A stretch of 35,845 nt of DNA, taken from Butyrivibrio sp. Its GTDB lineage: Bacteria; Bacillota; Clostridia; Lachnospirales; Lachnospiraceae. The number at the start of each line of letters is the position of its first letter. Position 1 is the first letter of the stretch. The notes beneath the pieces were generated by a model. The model made no database searches. It saw nothing but the letters and a program-made list of their open reading frames with translations, and was not told the origin of the DNA. Below are positions 26,370-34,700 of the stretch, in pieces. The stretch is from contig JAILPB010000028.1 in assembly GCA_024690485.1 (NCBI GenBank), positions 1-35,845 on the forward strand, in the 5' to 3' direction. A program made the position numbers and the translations under genes.

Positions 26370-28217
26370 TTACCTGACTTTTACATATTCAATCTCAAAA
26401 TCTTCATATATGGGAGTACAGAACGAAATAGTCTCATTTTTATCCTTGTACTGCCAGCGGTAGTCAGAATCTGTAGCATAGCCCGCAAACCATTCCTCAT
26501 TTATCAGATCACCATCCAGTGCCTGAAGTTCAGAACCTGAGCCGAAATAGGTGATGGTGACGGTGTGGGTCTCATCTGTTGTATACGGAGTTTCTATATC
26601 AGCACTATCGATTCCAAACATCTCATCCATAAAAAGTATCCTGTGATACATAAAGAATTTTATATACCTCACAGTGTTCTCAAAATCCAGATAAAGCGTG
26701 TCATTAACAGAAAATGGATACCTTATAATGTCCATACATGCGGAGCTTCTTATGATATCAGCATAATCATCGATTGCCGTTTCATATGTACTTATGAACA
26801 ATGGACGAAGCTCAAGATAAGACTCAAGTAGTTCTTCATAATAGGCTTCGTTTTCTAAGAGGGTTTTGTCCCACTTTATGGTCTTCTGGCCACGGAGTTC
26901 CCCGAGATTAAGTATGGATTCATTGTAATCCCTGATCCCACATGACAATTCACCAAAGGATCCGTCATAATCCCAACCGGGTCCTGCATAAAGAAGTGGA
27001 TCCCCCTTCTTTTTGTAATAGTTATAGCTTGTAATAGTGGCATCTGCATTATATATCAGTTCTTCGATCAAATATCTTTTGGTGAAGCTACTTACATCAA
27101 TGTAGTCAAAAAGCTCGCTATCACCAGTGTCTATCATGTTTTCAACATTCTGAACCACTGAGCGAATATACTGAACTTCTTCCCTGGATGCGTTATTTGG
27201 ATAACTGATTGTAAAAGTAACGTCGTCGTCAGTGATGAAGCCGCATGGTGATTCGGCGTAATAATTATCTAAGTCCTTCTCGACTATGTAACCACCTGAA
27301 ATGTCTTCTACCTTGTTATCATATAGATATCCTTTTTCATTATCTGTTTCATAATGTTTTTCATCGGACATCTGTTCAGTCCTCTCATTGATTTTTTCAA
27401 GCTCAGCGGTATTTATTTTATACTGAGAGATATCTATAGACTCGCAGATCATATAGTTTCCGCGGTATTCGCCGTTGATATACAGATCTGTCCATTCTGC
27501 TGCAGGTGTGTATTCCATCCCGGCATTGTTCATCATATCAAGCACCAGCTTGTTCAGCATTCTTGAGCCATCAAAAGCATTTGCCAGAAGATGAAACTTT
27601 TTAGCCGGAGATAAACTACCTATCTGAGAAACCTTGTCAAACTTGATTGTGTAAGGCTTCTTTGATTTAAAAAAAGTTGAATTACCCCGCGCACGAAGTA
27701 AAATATCGCCAGACATTTTGGGTGTTGTTCCATTAGCTGATACGGTCTTTATATTTCCATTAATATAGCTGCGGTCTATATCATCAACAGAAACATCTTC
27801 GGTACTGATAAATGTGGTATAAATATTTTCCGAGTGATTAAATACTATTTCTCCGCTAAACAGCGTCACTCCATCTGATATTATCTCAAGTGCCTTAGCA
27901 GAGCCGTACTCTATATCAAAACTACTATTTCCGTCATCACTTGTGCCATATACAACTTGCTGCCCTAGGTCAGCAGTCTCACATCTGACTGCTTTGCAGA
28001 ATGAGGGAAGAAATGCGTATTTTACGCCGCCTATGTCGCTGGTTTTAATGGATTCACCGGAAGAAAGAGCAATGTAGATTTCACCATTGTCATAACATAT
28101 GCCCACTTCATCTTGATCAAGAAACGGTTTTTGCGATGCTCTGCCTGCCACGAAAAGAATCATTATGATTGCAATGATACACATAGCCATTGCGGCAAGG
28201 GATCTTCTAAACTGCAT
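26370..28217 (-). CDS. CotH-kinase family membrane-anchored surface protein
   Basis: 615 residues from the ATG at 28215-28217 (MQFRRSLAAM). A longer reading to 28256 has no ribosome site and would run through the promoter region. A single hydrophobic segment (about 7-27) acts as signal anchor, so the rest lies outside the membrane. The CotH fold is supported by LLRARGNSTFFKSKKPYTIKF (Gly-rich and Lys region), LNKLVLDMMNNAGM, TDLYINGEYRGNYMICESIDI, YNADATITSYNYYKKKG (D/N active-site region) and YAGPGWDYDGSFG (metal Asp). CotH of Bacillus is a protein kinase of spore coat; in other bacteria substrates are unknown. It is co-directional with the GT-C-like gene and divergent from the VTC/DUF4956 pair. 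Confidence 0.88.
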   Translation of the reverse strand: MQFRRSLAAMAMCIIAIIMILFVAGRASQKPFLDQDEVGICYDNGEIYIALSSGESIKTSDIGGVKYAFLPSFCKAVRCETADLGQQVVYGTSDDGNSSFDIEYGSAKALEIISDGVTLFSGEIVFNHSENIYTTFISTEDVSVDDIDRSYINGNIKTVSANGTTPKMSGDILLRARGNSTFFKSKKPYTIKFDKVSQIGSLSPAKKFHLLANAFDGSRMLNKLVLDMMNNAGMEYTPAAEWTDLYINGEYRGNYMICESIDISQYKINTAELEKINERTEQMSDEKHYETDNEKGYLYDNKVEDISGGYIVEKDLDNYYAESPCGFITDDDVTFTISYPNNASREEVQYIRSVVQNVENMIDTGDSELFDYIDVSSFTKRYLIEELIYNADATITSYNYYKKKGDPLLYAGPGWDYDGSFGELSCGIRDYNESILNLGELRGQKTIKWDKTLLENEAYYEELLESYLELRPLFISTYETAIDDYADIIRSSACMDIIRYPFSVNDTLYLDFENTVRYIKFFMYHRILFMDEMFGIDSADIETPYTTDETHTVTITYFGSGSELQALDGDLINEEWFAGYATDSDYRWQYKDKNETISFCTPIYEDFEIEYVKVR

Positions 28218-28244
28218 TATGTGCGTCCTACCTTTCTTTTTTGA

Positions 28245-28253
28245 ATTGTACCA
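28245..28253 (-). promoter_or_regulatory. Extended -10 promoter candidate for the CotH gene
   Basis: On the minus strand TGGTACAAT fits an extended -10 (TGN-TACAAT) 27 nt before the ATG. No good -35 is seen. Confidence 0.42.
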
Positions 28254-28269
28254 CATTAATAATGCCGTA

Positions 28270-28278
28270 TGATATACT
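28270..28278 (+). promoter_or_regulatory. Extended -10 promoter candidate for the VTC gene
   Basis: TGATATACT fits TGN-TATACT, 30 nt before the VTC start. The -35 is weak. With the opposing candidate it forms a compact divergent control region of about 90 bp. Confidence 0.45.
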
Positions 28279-28308
28279 TAAACCATCCTAAGGGAGAGAA
28301 ATAGATCG

Positions 28309-28992
28309 ATGAGTACCAGATTTCGAAATGAGCAGAAATACCTTGTATCAAAACCAAATATCGAGATACTGAAGCTTCGTCTTGAGGGCATGTTAGAAAA
28401 GGACAAACACCTGGGAGACCGGGATGCCTACCTCATACGAAGCGTTTATTTTGATGATCCGTATGACACCTGTCTCCATGAAAAGCAGGACGGAGTGGAA
28501 GATCGAAAAAAATGGAGAATCCGTACATATAACTGCGATGACTCCTTTATCCACCTTGAATGTAAGAGAAAATTCCGTGGAATGACGCAAAAGGAAGGTC
28601 TCAAAATAACAAGACAGGAAGCGGATGCTGCAATTTTTGGCGGAATCGAAATATCTAAGGAACGGGGGAAACTATGGAACGAATTTGCCATGCAGATCCT
28701 GACAAAGGGCTACAGGCCCGTAACTATTGTGCAGTATCTAAGAACCCCGTACATCTGGGGACCGTCAAACGTGCGCATAACTCTGGATCAGGACCTTTCA
28801 TCCAGTGAGCTGTTTGAGAAATTTTATGATTACGATCTCCCAATCAGGTCCATATCGCCTAAGGGAATTAGTCTTTTGGAAGTTAAATTTGACGAGCTTT
28901 TGCCGGACTATATGAGGTATATGTTAAACCTTGAAAACATGAGGAATACCTCTTTTTCCAAATACGAACTGTGCCGCAGAATGCCCATATAA
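28309..28992 (+). CDS. VTC-domain polyphosphate polymerase-like protein
   Basis: 227 residues, one cytoplasmic VTC domain of the triphosphate-tunnel fold, the catalytic module of yeast Vtc4 that makes polyphosphate from ATP. Tunnel residues are present: RNEQKYLV (K11 region), AYLIRSVYFDD, KWRIRTYN (R-x-R), HLECKRK (K-x-K), VQYLRTPYI, VRITLDQDL, SLLEVKFDE (E-x-K) and the terminal FSKYELCRR Lys. No membrane segment. Bacterial homologues are annotated as polyphosphate polymerase domain proteins; activity is shown for few. It overlaps the reading frame end with the start region of the DUF4956 gene and faces the CotH gene head to head. AGGGAGAG precedes the ATG. Confidence 0.9.
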   Translation: MSTRFRNEQKYLVSKPNIEILKLRLEGMLEKDKHLGDRDAYLIRSVYFDDPYDTCLHEKQDGVEDRKKWRIRTYNCDDSFIHLECKRKFRGMTQKEGLKITRQEADAAIFGGIEISKERGKLWNEFAMQILTKGYRPVTIVQYLRTPYIWGPSNVRITLDQDLSSSELFEKFYDYDLPIRSISPKGISLLEVKFDELLPDYMRYMLNLENMRNTSFSKYELCRRMPI

Positions 28993-29003
28993 TGGAGGAA
29001 AAC

Positions 29004-29681
29004 ATGAGTTTTAAAGACATACTTAAGAAATCTTTTTTAGAAAACTACGCAGGAGGACAGATTGATGTATCTACCATTGCACTAGCTCTGGTTATTACCT
29101 GTCTTCTGGCAATTTATATATATTTCTTTTACAGGATCATCACAAAGAAAAGTTTTTACTCAAAGAGCTTTAATATATCATTGGCTGCTCTGGCAATCAT
29201 CACAGCAGCTATCATCCTGACTATTCAGACAAGCGTCGTTGTATCCCTCGGTATGGTTGGTGCCCTTTCTATCGTACGTTTCCGTACTGCCATCAAGGAT
29301 CCCATGGACCTGGTGTTTCTCTTTTGGTCAATATCAATTGGAATCATCTGCGGAGCGGGAATATTTGGCCTTGCGGTTGCGGTTTCAATTGCTGTTACTG
29401 TCGTAATCCTTGTTCTTGACAAGATTCCTCAGGCCAAAGCACCCCAAATCCTCCTTGTCAGCTATATCGGTGGCAGGAAATCTGATGATGCGGTAGATAG
29501 TATCATTTCTGACCATGCAAACTATTTCAAGGAAAAGTCCAGAACCATCGTAAATGGTCAGACAAGCGTAGCTTACGAACTTCGCATTTCTGAAGGCAAG
29601 GAGCTGTGCGAGTCTCTATCAGATCTTGAAGGAGTTTCAAGTGTATCACTCCTTAAACATGACGGAGAAGTTACTTACTAA
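29004..29681 (+). CDS. DUF4956 family membrane protein
   Basis: 225 residues from ATG at 29004 (MSFKDILKK), chosen because GGAGG lies 5 nt upstream; an ATG at 28992 overlaps the VTC stop and lacks a site. Four or five membrane segments occupy about 25-145 (around ALALVITCLLAIYIYFF, ISLAALAIITAAIILTI, VVVSLGMVGALSIV, LFWSISIGIICGAGIFG, and AVAVSIAVTVVILVL). The conserved motif is ALSIVRFRTAIKDPMDL. The C-terminal 75 residues are a soluble domain. The function is unknown. It is commonly seen next to VTC-domain genes, which suggests a membrane partner for polyphosphate synthesis or transfer (inference). Confidence 0.88.
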   Translation: MSFKDILKKSFLENYAGGQIDVSTIALALVITCLLAIYIYFFYRIITKKSFYSKSFNISLAALAIITAAIILTIQTSVVVSLGMVGALSIVRFRTAIKDPMDLVFLFWSISIGIICGAGIFGLAVAVSIAVTVVILVLDKIPQAKAPQILLVSYIGGRKSDDAVDSIISDHANYFKEKSRTIVNGQTSVAYELRISEGKELCESLSDLEGVSSVSLLKHDGEVTY

Positions 29682-29707
29682 AAATTAAGAACGGATTACT
29701 AAGGAAA

Positions 29708-29742
29708 AGACCTCGGCCATATGACCGAGGTCTCGTTTTATT
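29708..29742. terminator. Bidirectional terminator between DUF4956 and DUF6465 genes
   Basis: AGACCTCGG (29708-29716) pairs with CCGAGGTCT (29725-29733), followed by CGTTTTATTT on the plus strand and TTTTCC on the minus. It serves the two convergent genes. Confidence 0.88.
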
Positions 29743-29753
29743 TAGTGTAGTGA

Positions 29754-30461
29754 TCAAAGATCGTAGTTGCCTTCGATTTTTCCGTTAATTACGAAATATG
29801 CTTTTCCATCCTCAGGCTTTACATAGAGGTCAAGGCTCTTGATATCAGTAACCTTTCCGCCCATATCGTACTGATATACATTCTTAGCATTATGCACGAG
29901 TGAATCGGAAGTGATACTCTTATCACCAAACTGATATGTAATGCTTGAATTAACTGCTTCCTTCTTTGCTGCAGGAGCCTTCTTTGTAGCAGGCTTCTTT
30001 GCAGGTGCCTTCTTTGCTGCAACAGCTTTCTTAGCAGGCGCTGCTTTCTTAGCTGTAGTCTTCTTTGCTGCTGTCTTAGTCTCAGCAGCCTTAGCTGTTG
30101 TAGTCTTTTTAGCAGTTGTTGTCTTCTTGGTAGTAGTAGCCTTCTTTGCTGTAGTAGCTTTTTTAGCTGCAGGTTTCTTTGCTGCAGGCTTTTTAGCTGC
30201 TGCCTTAGTCTCAGCAGGCTTCTCCTCTTTCTTAGCAGCTGCACTCTTAGTTGCTGCAGACTTCTTTGCCGGTGCTTTCTTGGTAGTAGCCTTCTTAGCT
30301 GCAGGTTTCTTTGCTGCGGGCTTCTTAGGCTCTTCCTTCTTTACCTCTGCCTTAGGTGCCTCTACTGGTGTAATCTCAACTTTTTTCTCAGCAGCGATAA
30401 CCGGTTTTTTGATAGTTGCAATCGGCTTTAAAGCTGCTTCTCTCAACTTGTCGTCAGCCAT
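29754..30461 (-). CDS. Lys/Ala-rich histone H1-like protein with DUF6465 C-terminus
   Basis: 235 residues from ATG at 30459-30461 (MADDKLREAALKPIATIKKP), which follows a GAGGGGAG site; a TTG at 30482 is less likely. Residues about 30-165 are a low-complexity chain of Lys, Ala, Thr and Pro in short units such as AAKK, PAKK and TTTKK, the composition of eukaryotic H1 tails and of bacterial H1-like proteins; it should be very basic and disordered and probably binds DNA or RNA. The last 60 residues form a folded domain (ITYQFGDKSITSDSLV to VINGKIEGNYDL) of the type annotated DUF6465 in Lachnospiraceae. The call is by pattern. It has its own promoter. Confidence 0.85.
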   Translation of the reverse strand: MADDKLREAALKPIATIKKPVIAAEKKVEITPVEAPKAEVKKEEPKKPAAKKPAAKKATTKKAPAKKSAATKSAAAKKEEKPAETKAAAKKPAAKKPAAKKATTAKKATTTKKTTTAKKTTTAKAAETKTAAKKTTAKKAAPAKKAVAAKKAPAKKPATKKAPAAKKEAVNSSITYQFGDKSITSDSLVHNAKNVYQYDMGGKVTDIKSLDLYVKPEDGKAYFVINGKIEGNYDL

Positions 30462-30525
30462 TTCTCCCCTCTCTTTCAACAAGAACGCAATGTAGCGTTA
30501 AAACAAATTAATCATTACGTTTTTG

Positions 30526-30554
30526 AGTTTAGTACAGATTCGAAAAAAAGTCAA
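30526..30554 (-). promoter_or_regulatory. Promoter of the DUF6465 gene
   Basis: TTGACT (30549-30554) and TAAACT (30526-30531) on the minus strand are 17 bp apart, 65 bp before the ATG. The leader holds a small AACGC/GCGTT hairpin at 30484-30499. Confidence 0.6.
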
Positions 30555-30594
30555 TAACTGTGCGCATTTAGAGAAATATTATTTCATTTAAGTG

Positions 30595-31764
30595 CTATTT
30601 TGTGCCTTTTTTCGTGTAAAGGAAAGCTGAAATAGCTGAAACAAGTGGAACGCAGCAAATGATGCCTATACTACCTGCGATAGCTCTAATAACTTCGATA
30701 GCAACAAAATCAGTACACAGAAGCTGTCTCCAGCCTATTCCATAGGAATAAATAAGGACGCACATATTAAGTGCGCTTCCAACGTAAGCAAGAACAAGGG
30801 TGTTAGCCATTGTTCCCATAGCATCGCGGCCAATGTTTATTCCGGATGAAAAAAGCTGTTTCATATCTCTTTCGGGATTAAGAGTATGAACTTCCTCAAG
30901 GGCAGATGCTATGGACATTGCTATATCCATGACTGCTCCCATGGAACCTATGAGGATTCCGCTTATAAAGAGACCTCGCAGCTGGATGCTGGTGTTACTT
31001 TTTAGTAAGAGAAGTGCCTCTGCCTCATCAGTCTGAAATATGGAGATTCCTCCGATTGCTGCCGCAATATGCCCAAGAAGAGCTGCCAGAACAACTCCCA
31101 TAAAGCATCCAAGAGCTGCGGATATGGTCTTTTTGCTTATGCCTCCTATAAGGTAAAAGCAGACCATGCTGGTAATAAGGATTATTCCGCAGGTAAGCGG
31201 TATGGTCGGAACTCCTTTAAGGGCAAGTGGAAGTATTATTCCAAATATGCAGAGCACCGTATAAATAAGTCCAACGAATGCCTTAATTCCCTGGAAGCCT
31301 CCTATTATGGCAAGTGCTGCAAAAAAGACAATCACAAGACCGATGATCAGTGGAACTCTGTTGTAGTTGTACACTGAGTAGTTGCACTCTCCATCCCCAA
31401 CTGTATCTATCCTTAGGCACAGAGTATCTCCCTTTTTAACGTCTACGCTATAGAGCGCGCTGAAATAATTGGTAACGTTTACAATATTACCTTTATATCT
31501 GCCTGTGAGGATCTTGACGCTAAGCTCAGTGCTGCCTCTAAGAACATTTTCCGTAGTATCATCCACTGCTGTATTATCCTCAAGTACCTCCAACACCACT
31601 GCCTTTTCATATTCGACGCCCGTTGTGTCCGTAGCCGAATACCTGGGCCTTTCCTTATTTACAAGGAAAACCGTCACTGCAAGAAGTAGTGTAAAGACCA
31701 CCAAAATGGTGGCCTTTACTAATATGTTGTTATTTGGTTTATTGTTTTGCTTCTTATTTAACAT
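30595..31764 (-). CDS. YibE/F-like membrane protein
   Basis: 389 residues: one N-terminal membrane segment (about 15-36), an extracytoplasmic beta-rich domain (about 40-130, with YKGNIVNVTNYFSALYSVDV), then seven membrane segments (about 137-157, 160-182, 186-208, 213-238, 260-287, 315-340, 353-382). The conserved run GLFISGILIGSMGAVMDIAMS is typical of the YibE/F family, which has no established role; a transporter is likely. The ATG at 31762-31764 overlaps the stop of the surface protein by 11 bases, a sign of coupled translation and possible joint function at the membrane. Confidence 0.88.
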   Translation of the reverse strand: MLNKKQNNKPNNNILVKATILVVFTLLLAVTVFLVNKERPRYSATDTTGVEYEKAVVLEVLEDNTAVDDTTENVLRGSTELSVKILTGRYKGNIVNVTNYFSALYSVDVKKGDTLCLRIDTVGDGECNYSVYNYNRVPLIIGLVIVFFAALAIIGGFQGIKAFVGLIYTVLCIFGIILPLALKGVPTIPLTCGIILITSMVCFYLIGGISKKTISAALGCFMGVVLAALLGHIAAAIGGISIFQTDEAEALLLLKSNTSIQLRGLFISGILIGSMGAVMDIAMSIASALEEVHTLNPERDMKQLFSSGINIGRDAMGTMANTLVLAYVGSALNMCVLIYSYGIGWRQLLCTDFVAIEVIRAIAGSIGIICCVPLVSAISAFLYTKKGTK

Positions 31765-34700
31765 TTTGCTTTCTTACCAAAACTACTGCTCCGCCTGTAA
31801 CTACAGCAAGGCATGCAAGAAGGAGAATTACAAGAACAGGTGTAGGTATTCCGCTCTTTTCATCCTGTGCTGTATCTGCTAAAGGAGCTTCCTCGTCGTT
31901 AATCTCAGCGCCCTGTACGTCAAGTGACTCTGCATCACCTGTATCTGCTATTTCAGTATCTTTGACAATAGTACTCTCTTCTGAATTAGCTGCATCCTCT
32001 GCAGGCTCAGAAGCCTCTGTCTCAGCTTCATCACTAGCTTCTTCCTTACTGTTCTCATTAGTTTCTGTCACAGTTTCGGATTTCTTAGTCTTACCGGACT
32101 CTGTTACTTTTGAGTTATCAGCCTTTGCTACGACAGTATTATCTGCTGCGCTGCTGTCTGTAGCAGGTGTGCCTGTCTTATCAGCAGAAGAATTTACAGC
32201 GCTTGTTGTTGCTGTAGAAGAACTGTTTCCTGACTGAACATTTTCAGAACTCTGTGAACTGCTATTTGAGCTTCCGGAATTTGTATTATTTCCTTCGCTC
32301 TTCGTATTCTTATTTCCTGATTCCTTCTTGGAGTTCTTCTTGTTGTTCTTATTGTTCTTTTTGTTGTTCTTCTTATTATCCTTCTTTGTATCTGAGCTCT
32401 GGCCATCTCCTGCAGATGCACCATTTTCAGAATTAGAAGGATTATCTACAGATGAACCGTTACCTGCATCAGCATTGTTTCCGGGTTCTGTAGTCTGGCT
32501 GCTACCTGATTCTGAACTTGAACTGCTTCCAGCCTCTGAACTTGAGCTGCTACCTGATTCAGAGCTTGAACTGCTGCCTGATTCTGAAGAAGCTGCAATA
32601 AGAACAATCTCATCACGATCTCTTACACGAAGAGTTGCTCCGTCAGGATTCATGTAGGAAAGTCCAACAGCACTTACTGTTGCTCCAACCTTAACAATAT
32701 CATTTACCTTATCGTTACCTGTGCTTGAAAGGATGTATCCATCGATAAATACTCTTGCTTCAACGCCTGAATCATCCTTTACGAAGAAGTAATCAACTCC
32801 TGCGTCGTTAGTTACAACTCTTGTAACAACACCACTTGTCTTAAGAAGTGATCCGCCGTAGAGATCGTAATCAGCAGCGTCCTTAGTTGATACTTCCTTA
32901 GGCTCGATTACTTTGTGCTCATCATCAAGGATCTTGTAACTGTAAGCCTGAATCTCTAAGTCTCCCTGATAGTCATCAACAAATCCTGTGATTCTGACCT
33001 TTGTTCCGATTGCTATACCGGTTTCAGCCACAGGGAATACTGTTACACCTGCGGTATCATCCTGAATATAGATTGTATCAAAGAACTTGTTTCCTTCCTT
33101 ATCAGTTCCTGCCGTTACATAACCCTCAACAGCAAAGATGTCACCGTGAGCGCCCTTTCTCATGTCAGCAATCTTAGAAACAGGAAGTTCTACCTGATTT
33201 GCTGCGATGATATTCTTTGCAATGTTGTAGTTAAGGTAAGGAAGAGAATCGTTGTTGTCCATCTCAGCCTTTACTTCAAAGTCAGAAACAAATACACCGC
33301 CGGAAACGAAGATATCTCCGCCTGCCTTTGTCTTCTGGTGAACAAGGAAGTTTACGTTACCCTTATTATCCAGGGGAACACCATTTTCATTCTCACCAAT
33401 CTTATTGCCGTTTTCGTCCTTGCAGTCTTTACTGTAGGTTGACTCAAAGCCCCATACAAGCTTTTCGGCTTCATATACGCTGTCGTTCTCGCCTTCTGTA
33501 AAGCTTACGCTGCATCCTGAATACTGGCTGTACTTCTGACCTTCCTTAACACCTGCAAGGTAAGGTGAATCTGCCTTGAAGTTTTCAGGATAAAGTCTGT
33601 ATACCTGTCCGCCGTTCTTTTCTTCATCTATACACTCATCGGAGTTAACTGTAATAGTTGATCCGATTGCTGTAAGGAGCTTATTCTGCTCTGTTGCTGC
33701 ATAAGCGTTGTTGTAATCAGCAATACCTGTGATGATTACAGTTCCGCCGGCTGCAACATACTCTTTTACTACATTTACAAAATCATCATCATATGTTGAC
33801 CTTGTATAACTTACTCCGTTAGCTTCGCCGTCCTTACTTGCAGGAGGTGCAATTACAAAGAATTTTGCTCCCTTAAGTGTTTCAGCAGTTACCTTTTCAG
33901 AAACAATCTTTGCTCTGAGGTTCTGCTCTGCGCAAAGCTTAATGAAGTTATTCATGTTGCCTGCATAGTAGCCGCCAACATAGTCGTTGTAATGGCTTCC
34001 GTCAATTATCACTTCACCAACCATCTGAGGATCTGTGTAATTAACTTCAAGCTTTCCGGTATATACCTTATCTACGCCATCAAGCTTACCGTAAGCTGTA
34101 ACTGTATAGATAGCCTTACCTGCATTACCGTATACGTGATTATAAGTAAGTGATGCTGTACTGTTCTGACCAATTGAAGCTACTGCTTTAACATCATCAC
34201 CCTCAAGATTAGCTACGTTTGTCTCAACACCCTGTGCATTCTTAACATCGATTGTTACTTTCTCGATTTCAAGAGGAACCTTTTCATTGTTATAGAAATC
34301 AATTTTGATATCAAGGTTCTCACCTCTTACAGGAAGAGTTGTTGTAGTTGAAACACCGTTGATTCCACAAGCCTCAACATCACCAACCCAAACAGGTGCT
34401 GTTACTGCGATGTTACCATCCTTCTGATCAATCCTTAAATAGTAGTATGAATAGTTAGCATCAATATCGAAGGAGGCTTTTCCTTCTGAAGAATCAATAT
34501 TCTGACTAGCTACAGCAAGACCACCGTTTACGATTACGGAAACCTTACCTACTGCGCCATCTGTAGGATCCTTAACATCTGCTTCGATATGTACCTTCTC
34601 ACCTACTGCATCTTTTCCAAGGATCGTACCCATGATGTTTCCATCAAGAGTGTAATAAATGCTAAGGTCGTTATCCTCTGTAGCATAGATGCGGTGATTT

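Noticed and set aside
29941-30495. Plus-strand frame of 184 codons rich in Ala, Val and Phe opposite the DUF6465 gene
   Set aside because: It is the mirror of a Lys/Ala-rich repeat; the antisense of such codons gives an open hydrophobic frame. No ribosome site and a better gene on the other strand.
31754-31860. LPxTG sortase signal at the end of the surface protein
   Set aside because: No LPxTG-like motif before the membrane segment; only a helix and a basic tail.
31734-32237. Plus-strand Ser-rich frame opposite the surface protein linker
   Set aside because: Low complexity mirror of the Ser/Lys/Asn-rich tail; no ribosome site or family pattern.
32499-32594. Tandem repeats considered as a CRISPR array
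   Set aside because: Units adjoin without spacers and encode a Ser-rich linker in frame.
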